The notes: generated by a model not told the origin, from the letters alone. A DNA stretch of 64,000 nt from Dichotomocladium elegans (GCA_025716815.1 JAIXMN010000025.1:1-64000); one strand, 5' to 3'. Positions 23,047 to 34,795 are shown, numbered from the stretch's first letter. Translations and numbers: made by a program.

Positions 23047-25483
23047 TTATTTATGACGAAGGACTTTCAGAGTACCATTTGGCAGTATCTCGCCAATAAT
23101 GGACGTCATAAACCAGCCGTCTGAATCCATCACTTCAGCTGTAGCACTTGGATCCTTCCAGTAACCAGCAAATACGTTGTTTCCACGGATCCAGATCTCA
23201 CCGCGTGGATTGGGCTGGTCGTCGCTCATGTAACCATGGTCAGGTAAATCTTCCAGCTTTAGCTCGTTACACGGCAAAGGCACGCCAAACGCAGCAGGAT
23301 CTGCAAGATAGTCATAGAACATGGATGCCACGGTTGTCGAACTTGTTTCGGGACGATTGAGTACGTTAATGACCTGAGTGCCGAGAACAGCACGGAAAAA
23401 GCTGGCCAAATCGGAACGAGTCTCGTCTAGGCAATATTAGCGAATCCCTCACCGGCTTCTTATTCTTGTTAGCGATCATACTAACCATTGTCAACAAGCA
23501 GAAGGCGTATTTTCTTTCCGAAGGTCTTTTGTCGGATATCCCGGAAAACGAGCATATCGTATTTCGTGTCGGCCACCAGACGGCCCTCCTCAAAATGCGC
23601 CTTCTTCTTGTCCAGACCACGCTTAAATAAGAACGAGTTACCATACTGTGACTCGATCGATTCCTTCACTTGAGCGAGGAATGGCGCGCCGCTATCATAT
23701 AAATGTTTGAGGCGTAAGAAGCTGTCAAAGGATATTAGTAGAGTCGATTACCTTGCATAGATGGTTGGATTCAATGCCGCGGCAGGTGCGAGGACAGCAG
23801 ATACATCAGTCTTCACATCGCCTTCAGCAACTTCTTCCCCAAAGGCAATAGATCCACCTGAGACGCAGAGCACAGCAGCAAGGACATGACCAAACACATT
23901 GTCTATCGAGATTTATGTAAATCTAGAAGTCCCCTCTCCCAATCCCAGCATAGGTCTCACCAATTGGGAAGTTATGGAGTAATCGGTCGTTGGCCGTAAT
24001 CCGCTGCTGCGGAGGAAGAATCGCGTGGTAGCTGGCTAGCCGCAGAAAAAAGTCATCGCTCTTAGTCGCCTGCTCGGTCTTTTACATTGCATTGCATCTA
24101 ATGTTATGTCTCCTTGGCTTACCAACCACCGAAACAATATTCTACATGATACTATACTTGAGTCTCCTAATGCGCGTCAAATGAAGGTCATTCAATGTAT
24201 TTTACCTTATGCGTCAAAACCACACCGCCCCTGTTGTTCTATAGATAAACTCGGTGAGACAACATACAGAACTAGGAAACAATCGATCCACTTACATGAC
24301 CGAAGTTCGAGTAATATATACTGGCATAAGTATCACCATCTAGTGCAAGAAAAAGATATCAGAAAGAGCATCATCTCCCCAGTGGAGTCGCAGATATATT
24401 TTACCGGTACTTGGTTGCTCAACAGGCTCCTTCTCTCCTTTTTGGCACAATTCATCGATCGTGATCATATTAAGTCCTTGTGATTCAGCGCTCTTCTGGA
24501 GCTGACCATCAACGGCAGCAGCACCGAGTACAATGATATGCTTAGTTGCCATGTTGCTGCCACGTAACACGTTTAGAGTGCGCTCGAGAAGCTTAGCATC
24601 GACAACGAGCACCTTGAGGCCCGTGTTCTTCAAGACATGAGATAGGTGGGAGGAAGCTGCATCAGCGGAAATGGGTACAGTCACCAGACCACCGCTATGG
24701 CATGCTTTCAACTCTATTAGGTTCTCCACAGATTGTTACAGATCCTATCCCCTCACTTACCGATCTCCAGAGCGAATGTGTCTATTAGAATGTCAAGTAA
24801 AAAAGGTGAGTAACTTCCCATTGTCTTTTTGAGGATTTGCTTGTGATCCTTTCTGTTTCTAACAATACATTACCAATAGAATTGGATGCATAGATACCGA
24901 CAAGAGCCGATTCGCCGTTTGACAAGGGCTCAAGGCCGGCCATGCCAACAAGGCCGCTGAAAAGAAGTTTGGCTCTGCTATCGACAGTTTCTTCGAAATC
25001 CAAAATATCAAAATCGCTCATTCTTTCCGTACAATACACGTCCTCTCCAAACCTTACCATAAGTTTCCTATACAGGGATAAAACAGTTAGTACATGTGTA
25101 CCTGATGTGACGTGCACTACCGGGTATTTTCTTTGGGGGATGGGTGGGGAAACAGATATTTTTACCCAACTATAGGAGCCGGATGGATCTCGAACGCTTG
25201 CTAAGGGGTTCCGTCGGTGTTTCTCGAATGCCGCGCTATAAAACTCCTTGAGGGTGCGGATAGAACGGTCGAGCGTATACAGCAACGGTGAACCATTCGG
25301 GAACATGCGCGAGCGATATATAGCTGAACTTCCTGGGTACCGCACGCGCGAGACATCTGCTTGCGTGTTGAGCAAAAGGGGATGGATGTCGGGACCACGG
25401 GAATTGCGAACAGAAAGTAATGCGGCAGCACCAAAAATCGATGCCAGAAGGGCGTAGCTGAGGGAATCAAGTTCAATGTTCAT
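23047..25483 (-). CDS. Long-chain acyl-CoA synthetase-like protein with degenerate active site
   Basis: ATP-dependent AMP-binding family, closest in layout to long-chain acyl-CoA synthetases. The start at 25483 gives MNIELDSLSYALLASIFGA, a probable membrane anchor, followed by the family N-terminal region. Internal blocks: LVGIYASN, HSGGLVTVPI, KHIIVLG, DGDTYASIYY, VFGHVLAAVLC, KKIRLLLVDNG, RGEIWIRGNNVFAGYWKDPS. The P-loop, usually YTSGTTGxPKG, reads YSNFGHNNRGGVVLTH across an intron, the conserved GYGxTE is NRPET, the TGD before the hinge is TSI, and the protein stops at LKVLRHK (23047), lacking the whole mobile C-terminal domain. About ten exons, not all resolved. Either a pseudoenzyme or a decaying gene; frames are still open across all exons seen, which favours a maintained pseudoenzyme. 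Confidence 0.8.
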
Positions 25484-25626
25484 TGGCGCTTGAGTCAAGT
25501 GGGGAGAGGATGAATCGCCTGAAAGGAGAAGAGAGCAACGAAAACGGGACCGCCCTCGAAGCGAAAACGGGATGACGGAGTTTCGCCGATCATGCTCCAT
25601 CCTAGGATTCGCCCCAGTGAAATACA

Positions 25627-26675
25627 GACATAAGTCGCAGGATCACACAAAACTAAAAATCGTGTTTTGCCCAGAATACCCATGATGACAAAACAATTGT
25701 CACATGTCCCTTCCATCTCTTTTATACACTCTTACATTCTGAAATGAGCAACCTATTTTTCTACAGCGATGACCAAGGTCATGTCGCTGATGAAGAAATG
25801 TACTCTGCAATCTCCGTGTCCTCACACTGAATATCTGCGCAGCATATCTTGCAGAGATATCCCTGAGCTTACTCTCTCTCACATTCCCCAGCGAAAAGAT
25901 ACAGACATTCGGATGAAAGAAGCGGGGATCAAGCGCAGTTACACAGCATACACTGACCAAGACAAGGTCAGACTTTTCAAACGGATGTTTGAGAAGGTTT
26001 TGAGTGCATCAGCTGTTAGGAATCCATGTTCATTCAGTCCAGCGATGGGCATTACTGTACGAGAAGGACCCTGGAGGCATCTTTAAAAAACCCAACTCGA
26101 AGGGTCGTTCGCGCATTCTCAATGAAGAGTGTAAGAGCATTATTTTATAATGGATAATGCACCTATACATAATGCTCAGGATATCGCTAAATACATCGAG
26201 TGTCGAGGATATCAATGTGCTTATCTTCTGCCATTCTCGCCTGAACTCAATCGGATTGAGCAGCTTTGGTCAGTTATCAAATGCAAAGTAAAAGACAATA
26301 GGTTATCCTTGTTCCATTCTGCAATCTTCTAATATTTCGGATCCTCTGTAGATAGCGATATCAGCCTAACTCAAGTGCCTCGAGAGAGGAGGATATGGGC
26401 TTTGGGTGGGACCGTGGTTTGGCAGGTCTCCCACCATGGCTTCGTCGAGGTGCTTTTGTCTTGGTCTGCTTTCTCCGTTGCGTCTGCCGCTGGTGTTGTT
26501 GTTAGTCCATCGTCGTCCCTCCTCGTTCCTTCTTCCCTGTTCTGCCATCGTTGCCGCAATGGCAGACCGAGCTACCTTCGGGGTAAGTTAAAGAGTAAGA
26601 AGGGTGCTGATATTCTCCATTGACTAACGGCCTTTGTTTATGCGACATTGATAATATTTTTGTGCGATATTTTAT
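25627..26675 (+). mobile_element. Tc1/mariner copy D, internally deleted
   Basis: The left end at 25627 (AAGTCGCAGGATC) and a right end at about 26637-26675 (inverse of ATCGCACAAAAATAT ... GTCGCATAA) bound about 1.05 kb. Inside, plus strand: N-terminal transposase (EYLRSISCRDIPELTLSHIP, MKEAGIKRSYTAYTDQDKVR, RILNEECKSIIL), then directly the DDE block MDNAPIHNAQDIAKYIECRG ... SPELNRIEQLWSVIKCKVKD (26150-26320). The middle of the catalytic domain, including the first Asp motif, is missing. The 26340-26620 stretch is element 3' region; it does not obviously match the hairpin block of copies B and E. Non-autonomous. Confidence 0.78.
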
Positions 26676-27207
26676 TATACTTTGGAAATGAATTATGTAG
26701 ACTCTGCAGATCCCCTATCAGCCGAGAAAGGTCGCTTTCTAAACACACATGGTAGTATGGCCCGGAGAGCAAGCATCAAAGCCCAGTTCGCCTCACGATG
26801 AGCGTTTTCATCACGTGGAAAGTAGTGTGCCTTAATGTCCCTCTTGATGAAGAACGTCACGTATAAACCTACGGATCTGTAATGCCCGTATGAGCGGGAT
26901 AGAAGCCCCCTACAGTATTTTCATTGCTGATATCAAGATGGACAATCCCCACCCCCACCGTATCAGGTGGGCAGCTGAGCGTTAACGTGTCCTGGTCTGA
27001 GTTTATTTGATGCAGTGCAGTACAGGCCCGCGCGCAACCTGTAATTTTGTATCACCTTAATCAAGCCTAAAAATGGATGGGTAATGAAGAATGGGTGACA
27101 CCAACACCCAGGATACGCTCCAGTCATTGAAGGCCGTTGTTCTGTTCTGACCACTATAAACCCAATACGCATCACGTTGATGTCCATTCCTTTTCGCTCC
27201 CTACACC
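26676..27207. other. Intergenic region upstream of the TMEM184-like gene
   Basis: About 530 bp. The minus strand of 26720-26900 has scraps that read like a decayed transposon protein (KRDIKAHYFPRDENAH) but no assignable family. The last 150 bp before 27208 presumably hold the promoter. Nothing else is supported. Confidence 0.3.
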
Positions 27208-29183
27208 ATGTCTGAATCATGTCCTACCGTTGGCGGCCTGGGAAGAGACGGGTTGTAAGCTTCATCGCGCCCAACTGTGCCTTAATGAACTGCTTCTGTA
27301 AAAAATGGCATGCTCACGCTCGTGCATTCAACAGTAATCCCGACTTCGATCTGAAGCAACTTGTGCTCGATCCACAGTAACGTGATTTTGATTAGACATT
27401 TCACCACGGCTGTTTTGCTGATACACGCATTCAAAAAACTTGCCTACATAATTATAGGTCAAATATGCATATCTGGGGATGGCTTGTCAGTGGCTTCCTC
27501 ACGCTGGTCACTGCTACTCTGACCGCTCACACGATAAAGCAACATCTCGGGCATTATTACACCCCTGAAATACAACGCTATAAGGTACGCGTTCTCGCGT
27601 ACCCAGCTGTCTATGCTATACTTGCCTGGTTCTCTTATCTGATTTACAGATATGAGACGGTGATCATGTTCTTTGCGAAACTGTTTGAGTCATTTGCGGT
27701 ATACAGCCTTTATATGCTACTGCAATCATATATACGGCCCTATCGCAAGAAGAATGAGGGACAGAAGATCGCCATCACCACTAAGGTGCTTGGCCTTGTC
27801 AACGTGACGCTGTAAGTAACTAAATGAAAAAAAAAACTCGGATGATTTAATGATCAAACATCATTGTATGTAGCAACTCGAAATGGGGCCTCCACTTCCG
27901 AGTGATTACAGATATTCTTGTTCTGCAATTCCCGGTACTGCAAGTATCCGCTTTTTTTTTTAAATCGGGTCGATGATGCTTTGTTTTTAACAAATTATGC
28001 ATTTACAGGAATATACTATCTGCCCTCATCTCTATCATCACGCAGGTCAAAGGTGCGTCGTTGCGACGGAAGGAAGAGGACCCATGACTGAAGGGTGCAT
28101 CCGAACTAAAAGGCACAGTGATCGGCCGTTTTATTAGGTGTCTATTGCGCCGGACAATTTGATCCCAAGGGAGCTTATGTCTACCTCGTTATCATCAACT
28201 TCGCGTCATTGAGTTTGATCCTCTGTGTTCTATTTACGTACCTTGCTATTTTCAACGACGAATGGAATGACGGGAGAATACGCGCGCACGGCATGTTCTG
28301 GTGTGTCAAGCTACCTATTATGTTTATCTTCTATTTTGGCGACCTGCTACTCGCTGGGTTATCCCATCTCGGTGTGATCAAGGACGAGGCACCCAGCAAC
28401 GCAGGCGGAACATTCTGGCCAGCCGAAGCCATCAAGAACGGCTACTATGTCTTGCTCATATGTGCAGTGATGGCCCTGGTTGCCATCCTGATGCAGCGGT
28501 ATTTTGGGCTTGACCCGCAGGACTATGCGTTTGATGACGGCGACGCAGCCACCTGGTCCGCTTATATCTACGCCTTTGTGGACGCATTCTTGGGGTTTGT
28601 ACCCGAATTTTTCAGGAACGTCTTTTTATGCGGCGGAGACACGGTCACGCTTGCGAAGAAGCGGGTGCTTTTGCGCAAGCGTCAAAACCGACGGCGGTCC
28701 GAAGACGAGCGACACTTGCTGACACCGGACGCCATGGACTTGGAAACAGCCCAGGTGTTGCAGGACCCCTATCCAATGTTGAGTGAACCGCCAATGGCAC
28801 TCAGACAGCGACGTGTGTCGATGGACGAAGGGGAAGACGTCCGAGGAGGTATTGTAGGCGGCAGCAATCATCGATGGCAGCATCAACAGCAACAGCAAAA
28901 CATCAGCGCAGTTCCACTCAAACCTCTCGGGCACATCGAGCAGTGGGAGAGTAAGGAGTCGCTGATCGACAATATGGCTTGGGTGGAGAACCCGTCTGCG
29001 ACCAACATCCTCGAAACACCATCCGTTCCTGGACTGGCGTTGCCAGCACCCCCACGCCAGTCACGCATCTTGAACCATAACGACGAAGTTGCTGCGGAAT
29101 CTATCACACGTTCGACGCATTTCCAACCCCATGAGCTATCAAAGCGCACTTCCTCGCGTGGCCCTCCTCCGAATTGGATCTGA
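27208..29183 (+). CDS. TMEM184 / organic solute transporter Ost-alpha family membrane protein
   Basis: Seven-helix family (Solute_trans_a) found from fungi to animals; fungal members are vacuolar/endomembrane proteins of poorly defined role. Exons: 27208-27254, 27458-27811, 27874-27943, 28007-28052, 28138-29183; the frame closes at 520 aa. Hydrophobic segments start with WGWLVSGFLTLVTATLTAHT; the family signature YTPEIQRYKVRVLAYPAVYA is intact, as are SKWGLHFRVITDILVLQF and GVYCAGQFDPKGAYVYLVII. The long cytosolic tail is Arg/Gln-rich. The intron 27944-28006 keeps frame only if it ends in AC (donor GTATCC), a U12-like arrangement. Exon 1 (MSESCPTVGGLGRDGL) was added because it supplies a short extracellular N-terminus in frame; a start at 27465 is possible. 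Confidence 0.88.
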
Positions 29184-29204
29184 TTTTTATTAGTATCACT
29201 ATTT

Positions 29205-30946
29205 TATTTAAAATAATGTCGTACAAAATACAAAAAAAAATTGTCGCATAGAATTGTATAAAGTTGTCGTATCGGTAGGTAAAAAGATTTCGCATCCATG
29301 GATTAAAACCTGTTTATCAACAGAAAACACTGCTCCTCCATACGCTTTAATTTACACTCAAGGGTCCCGAACGACCCAGGATAACTCCTGGGTAGTCCCG
29401 GCGATAACCAGGACGGAGAGACCGGAAGGGTGTTCAGGAACTCCTCTCTTCCATGGCTCATCAAGCACGGGTACGAATTGGTTAATCTAAAAAGGACAGC
29501 GGATGTTAGTTGCAATAAAATAATTTGGTTTTATAGAGATCATACCGGATAAGACTATGGAAGAGAGGGTCAGGATGAAATTGATGGAGAAAGGAGATTC
29601 CTCGGCTGTCTATTATTTATAGGAAATCAAGGAGGAGCAGAAGAAATTTCTTTGTGATAAACGATGCTGCAGCAGATACAGCGGCAGCTAACTAAGCACA
29701 TATGAGAATGATAAACGAACCCTTCGATATCGCTCAGCTTCAAGCTATTGGATGCCTCGCTGATCTGCGTTATCAACGTCTCGCTTTCCAAGAACCTATT
29801 GCATTTAACTTTGCTCTTGACCACTGACCAAAACTGCTCAACAGGATTGAGTTCAGGCGAGTATAGTGGAAGATAAGCATACCGATATCCTCGAGACTGG
29901 ACGTATTCAGAGATATCCTGAGCGGTATGGATAGGTGCATTATCCATGGCCAAATAATGGCCCTTCATATGTTCATACATATCCATCTCGTCTATTGTTG
30001 CCTTAAGGAAACTGAGATGATGTCCAGTTGCAGTTCCTCTGCTCGCAACTTCAGATTGACCTGCCCTCTTCTTTTCTTGATTGGTAACTGCGGGAGTCTC
30101 AAGCTACACTGCATGATGCCGGATGCTGAGACAGCTCCCACGATTGCGGTTGTCTTTGGTACTGTAATCACTGCAGGGGTCCCTTTCTTGGACCATGTCA
30201 TGCTGCATTTCATGTTAATATGGAATCCAGACTGATCAAGATAACGCAGCTTTTTGCAAGTCGATGTCGGTCCTATCCCATCTGCGCACTCAGTCAAGGC
30301 GCCCTTGGATCTTTGCAGCACTATTCCTGTCTATAGGCTGAAACAGAACCATTTTTAATGACAAGTTGTATACGTTTTCATAAATCGATGGAACGTCGTT
30401 TTAGATGCTTTGAGACCCTCAAATCGTTGGCGCAGCTACTCTAGGACAATGGATGGGTCTTCATCAACGCATTCTAAAATAATGCGCTTATGCTCTTCAT
30501 CGAGGATACGCGAACGATCCCTCTCGCGTTGGGTTTTTTAAAGATGCTGTCAGGGTCCTTCTGGTACTGTAATGTCCATCGCTGGGCTCAACGAATATGG
30601 AGTCCTGGCGGGTGATGCACTCAAGATCTTCTCAAACATCCGTTTGAAAAATATGGCCTTGTCTCGGTCAGTGTATGCTGTGTAACTGCGCTTGATCCCC
30701 GCTTCTTTCATGCGAATGTCTGTATCTTTTCGCTGGGGAATGTGTGTGAGAGTAAGCTCAGGGTTATCTTTGCACGATATGCTACGCAGAATATTCAGTT
30801 GCTCATTTCAAAATGGAAAAATGTATAAAAGAGAAAGCCTTTTTTTGTGCGATATTCTTCGTATATGTATGTGACATTCTATTTGTCATCACGCGTAAAG
30901 ATTTCTGGGCAAAATGCGATCTGTATTTTTGCGATCCTGCGACTTT
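29205..30946 (-). mobile_element. Tc1/mariner copy E, longest copy of the family
   Basis: About 1.74 kb on the minus strand, from the left end (30946, AAGTCGCAGGATCGCAAAA) to the right end (about 29205, GTCGTACAAAATAC). The transposase reads MKEAGIKRSYTAYTDRDKA, RILDEEHKRIILECVDEDPS, LRYLDQSGFHINMKCSMTW (first catalytic Asp), MDNAPIHTAQDISEYVQSRG (second Asp) and SPELNPVEQFWSVVKSKVKC (Glu), so all three catalytic positions can be found, but in different phases separated by stops and frameshifts: inactive. The right 430 bp match copy A (4255-4605) and the last 200 bp match the Fanzor element (5105-5335). It lies only about 20 bp beyond the TMEM184 stop. Confidence 0.8.
29362..29414. ncRNA. Structured segment in the right end of copy E (counterpart of 5277-5331)
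   Basis: Hairpins GGGTC-CCGAAC-GACCC (29362-29377) and GTCCCGG-CGATAA-CCAGGAC (29395-29414, one C-A mismatch). Compared with the Fanzor copy, loop 2 (CGATAA) is identical, while four of seven stem pairs differ by paired changes (C-G to T-A, G-C to C-G, T-A to C-G, A-T to G-C). An alternative 8-bp stem ACCCAGGA/TCCTGGGT (29374-29393) competes with hairpin 1. Such covariation argues for selection on structure, in a copy that has no Fanzor gene. Confidence 0.5.
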
Positions 30947-31121
30947 GGGGAAATGACAAATTTTTCATGCCATGGGTGTCTGTCTGACTTGATTTCAAAA
31001 ACGTCACGATTTCGAGTTCCCCCTTCTCTCTCTCAGGGGAGGATACTCTTTCCTACGCTTCGCAATAAAATAATACTACACTCATACTCGAAATCACGCA
31101 TAATATCCCTCATACGCATCC

Positions 31122-31544
31122 ATGTCAACATCCACTGCCGCTAGCACTGCTGCCCGCGTCAGCACAATGTCTCCCACTCGCATGTTCTTCCGATCCTCAC
31201 AGAAAATTACATCCATGGCTCATGCCCGTGCTGTGTTCAAGGCCCTCGGTCAATACGGTGATCTCGTCGAATACAAATTCAACAGAGTAATAACGCTAAT
31301 GAGGTCGTCAAACGGGATCCATTGTCTCATGCTGACATGTTCTCTCTCTCTGTGTGTGTGTGTGTGTATATCTTATTCGTAGTGCCCCGAAACACATCAA
31401 TATATGAATTTCGGCTTCGTGACGTTCAAAAATAGAGAGGCCGCGCAAAAGGCAGCAGCAAAGAAGTTTATCAAGGTAGAATCGGACCTGTTTGACAAAC
31501 CTTGCGACATCAAGATCGAACAAGCATTGAAAAGCCGGTCCTAG
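31122..31544 (+). CDS. Small RRM-type RNA-binding protein, probably mitochondrial
   Basis: Two exons (31122-31286, 31383-31544), frame closes at 108 aa. The N-terminus (MSTSTAASTAARVSTMSPTR) is Ser/Thr/Ala/Arg-rich without acidic residues, as in mitochondrial presequences. It is followed by one RRM-like fold: ARAVFKALGQYGDLVEYKFN, with RNP1-like YMNFGFVTFK and a basic C-terminal helix. Similar small one-RRM proteins occur in fungal mitochondria; the exact role is not known to me. The intron carries a TG microsatellite (about 31355-31370). The stop is only 15 bp from the stop of the convergent VTI1 gene, so the 3' UTRs must overlap. Confidence 0.8.
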
Positions 31545-31559
31545 GATGGAAGGATAGCC

Positions 31560-32601
31560 TTAGAACAACTTGACCCATATCACCAGCGCGATTAAAGCGA
31601 TTAAAACCAAAATAATGGCGCCGGTAATGATCTTGTTGGTTGCCATCCTATGGAAGGGGGGGGGAAACACAAGCGAGAACAAGGGGAGAAGGAGGAGAGG
31701 AAGAAAAGTCAAGGATTGGGATTTCTGGTGCTTTGGCTTAAAGGGAGCCCTTACCGACGTGCCATGCCTTTGAGGGTCTTCGATGCCTTGTCAATGTAAG
31801 AGTCGGCTTCCGCAAGCTATAGATACGTGGCATAAGGAAAAGTAATTTCATAAAGAGGGAAGGGAGCATTACTGTATCTCTTGCACGCAGCATAGTTTCC
31901 CGCTGACCTTTAAGGGTGGTCAGGATATTGGCGCCGATGCCTTCTGTTTCAAGTGCAAGACGATGACTGTCTTCCAGACGGCGGCTTGACTGGCCAAGGC
32001 GTTCGGTGCCACTCAACAGCCGCTGGCGCTGGTCCATGGTTGAGGCATCGAGGTCGCTCTCTCGCAAAAAGTCTCCCAAAAGCTCGTTTCGCTCCGAGAC
32101 TCGCGGCGTTACCGTGTTCGCGCGTCGCTAGCGATGATGATCTTCAATAAAGGAGATAGGTCTTTCATTATCTCACATACCAAATCACGCTTCATCTTTT
32201 CAGCATCAGACTTGTAAAGCCGAAGTTTGGCCTGGAGACGTGTCCGCGAAGGTGCAGGTATATTGAGGATTTCCATTTCCATCTGCCCCAGCTACATACA
32301 TTATATATATACTTGGGATGTCAGCCCTCTCGTGCGCACAACGCTTGAGACATAGATATATACAATCTCATCCAGTTCGTCAAGCTCGCGTTCAGCGGCT
32401 CGCACCGTTGCCTTACGCTGCTCTACAGAGAAAGACAGGAGTCGTATTGGCTTTTTATTTCCCAGGTCCAGAAAAGGAGGTCCTACCGCCAGACTGGTTG
32501 GGGACTTGCTGATCAATCTTGTTGCGGATGCCGTCGCATGCCGCTTGAAAATCCTGCTCATAACTTTGAAAGAGATCGGTCCCACCAGCAGAAGATGCCA
32601 T
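31560..32601 (-). CDS. VTI1: v-SNARE Vti1
   Basis: Qb-SNARE for Golgi-endosome-vacuole fusion. Six exons on the minus strand: 32601-32487, 32422-32364, 32291-32181, 32127-31873, 31816-31755, 31647-31560; the frame closes at 229 aa, within the family range. Residues 1-95 form the N-terminal helical bundle (LFQSYEQDFQAACDGIRNKI); the SNARE motif (about 130-195) contains the expected central Gln (LKGQRETMLRARDT) and ends in a C-terminal membrane anchor (ITGAIILVLIALIALVIWVK). All introns are GT-AG. Confidence 0.95.
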
Positions 32602-32840
32602 GACGACTTTTATTTTCAAAAGAGAAGAGAAGGCGATAAAAAAGGGGAAAGGCACCTTGGCGATGTTGGCGTCAGCACTCCGCTGCGTCACGTGTGGATA
32701 AAATGGGAAGCCTTCAGGCATTGTGATAAAAACCTCTTTCTGCACATAGCTGGGTATCGGGGGAGGGGGAGGTGTCGGTCAACAAGCGATTTCACTTAGC
32801 TGGAGCCAATCTTCGATGGAAGAAAAGCAAAAGGATCGTC

Positions 32841-33533
32841 TTAATGACGTTTCAAATACGATATAACTCCATCCACATCCTCACGGAATCCCTTGACAAT
32901 GATCCTGTCTGCTAGCCACTTGGGCACCCAGCCACCAGGGTCTGAGCGTTGGATACATTCCCACGAAACCGCACCATTGACCGACTCGGTCACGACCTCC
33001 CATGCCTCATATTTGCCTCTGACAAACCCGGGTCGGACAGCATCCGACGTAAGTATCACCGGCTTAGAGACAACCATGAATCGCCGTTCCCCATTGTCCC
33101 TCGTCTCTTCCCGGGTCACTACAAGCTCGATAAATTCGCGTCCATCTGCTAAGGTAGCCTTGTACGCAAGCTGATAAACGCCAGCATCGCCATCTTTTGC
33201 AGAACTGCACGGCAGGCGCAACAATTCCCGAGCGTCTTGCATGAGCTCAATGTACTTGGGCTCATTCATGGAATGGTTTAGGAACAAGACGCTGCGGAGT
33301 TCGTCGTAGGAAACATCTGTCAACCTGCTCAATCGTTGTAGATACCAGGGGTGGCCCTTGCACGGATCGCGGCGAACGGTAGTGTGATGAAAAGGCTGCT
33401 TCGGGTGAATTGCAATGATAGGCCAATGCGTCGCGGCATTCGTAAGATCGTGGAGTTCCTGAAATAAGGCGTCGAAGAGCTCTTGCAGCTGCTGGTTGTC
33501 AGCATGTAATGCGGACTCAGGTATCGCCTCCAT
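32841..33533 (-). CDS. START-like (DUF3074-type) lipid-binding protein
   Basis: Single exon, 230 aa, from MEAIPESALHADNQQL to YLKRH. The C-terminal part (WEVVTESVNGAVSWECIQRS, DPGGWVPKWLADRIIVKGFR) has the helix-grip ending typical of START-like domains, where a long C-terminal helix closes over a lipid pocket; the layout resembles fungal DUF3074 proteins. No signal peptide or membrane segment, so cytosolic. The specific lipid cannot be read from sequence. It is followed at 240 bp by VTI1 on the same strand. Confidence 0.75.
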   Translation of the reverse strand: MEAIPESALHADNQQLQELFDALFQELHDLTNAATHWPIIAIHPKQPFHHTTVRRDPCKGHPWYLQRLSRLTDVSYDELRSVLFLNHSMNEPKYIELMQDARELLRLPCSSAKDGDAGVYQLAYKATLADGREFIELVVTREETRDNGERRFMVVSKPVILTSDAVRPGFVRGKYEAWEVVTESVNGAVSWECIQRSDPGGWVPKWLADRIIVKGFREDVDGVISYLKRH

Positions 33534-33610
33534 TGCAAAGAGAAGGATAATGGCCAGAAAATAAATTCCAGGGGAGAAGGGATTTATTACAAAAATTGCT
33601 TTCTTTTATA

Positions 33611-34539
33611 CTATTCGAATACCGGCAGACTGCGAATGAATCGGTCAACCGCTATCCGGAAAAGTTCGTTGGAGATATTGCCGGGTGGTGGCGCAGCGGG
33701 GCGCGTCGCTGTGCCCAGTGTGCTTGCATCAGGGCCATTTTGCTGCGACTGTTGCTGCGGTTGCGGTTGCGGTTGCTGCTGCTGCTGCTGATCGGGTGGC
33801 AACAGTCCCTGGCTGATCTCCCAACGCGTATCTTCAAACTTCATCAATCCATTCTTTACCACAAAATCTACGTAAAGCTGCACGTAAATCTGTTTCAACA
33901 CAGCCCGCAATGATTCTGTGTTCGCATCCGAATTCATCACAAATTTAAGACCTGTGGGTGTCTCATAATAATGAAGTCGATAAGTCGATGTTCGGTAAGA
34001 AATGAATTCGTCCTGACTATCACCGTTCGTTCATAGGGAATCAATACGCACAGGCAGATCCATGAAGCCCTTTCCAACGTCCCTTTCTTTCGTCCTCTCC
34101 GCCTGTCCTACCCCCTTTTTGCTTACTTTGCACTCAGTTTACGAACAAAGTTGCGAAGCGAATAAATTACGCCATACACCAGCTTGGCTTCTTCTTCGAT
34201 CGAGATGACACTGCCTGCTGCCAGGCCGCTCGGTTGTGTCTGCAGAAGGCGGTCATCCCCACTGCGCGCCATGGACGGTCCTCCGCTGCTGCTTTGGCCA
34301 TGATCAACCGCTGACGATCCAGGGCTCGATGCCGAAAAACGAGATGACGATGTCGTCGTAAGACCACCAAGACGACTATTGCTGCCTACGGTGGTATTGG
34401 CACCGATCGCGCTCTGACTGATACCACCAGCACTCGTTCCGCTGCTGCTCGTTCCTGTGCTTGTCACCTTGTGGTTCCATTTTTGATAATAGATGCACTG
34501 GCAATGCCGATCAAAGATGTAAAGATTATGTATAGTCAT
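33611..34539 (-). CDS. BET5: TRAPP complex subunit TRAPPC1 / Bet5
   Basis: Longin-fold core subunit of TRAPP, the exchange factor for Ypt1/Rab1 at ER-Golgi and Golgi. Two exons on the minus strand (34539-34127, 34016-33611); the frame closes at 272 aa. Start MTIHNLYIFDRHCQCIYYQK and core YRTSTYRLHYYETPTGLKFV with NSDANTESLRAVLKQIYVQL are diagnostic. Two low-complexity insertions enlarge it relative to animal TRAPPC1 (about 145 aa): a Ser/Thr/Gly-rich loop at residues 27-105 and a poly-Gln/Pro loop at about 210-240. The splice acceptor at 34017 was chosen to keep NQDEFISYRTS in frame. Confidence 0.93.
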
Positions 34540-34795
34540 GCGGGAGCGAGGATTTCGTGGACGTAAAAAAGAAGAGAGGAAATACGAAAGCGTGAGTGCC
34601 CTTAATTTCTTGTGTCACGCTATCAATTGGGTTCTGACCAACGCAGATACAATGCTACGAGGCTTGCTTTATTTCGCATGTTTTAAGGTTTGTTGGCTTT
34701 ATCAACATCAATAATGAAGATCTTGGATATACAATTTTGTGGAATATATGCATCAATGGTGCGAAAATAGGATACGTAGATCGCATAAATCCAAT

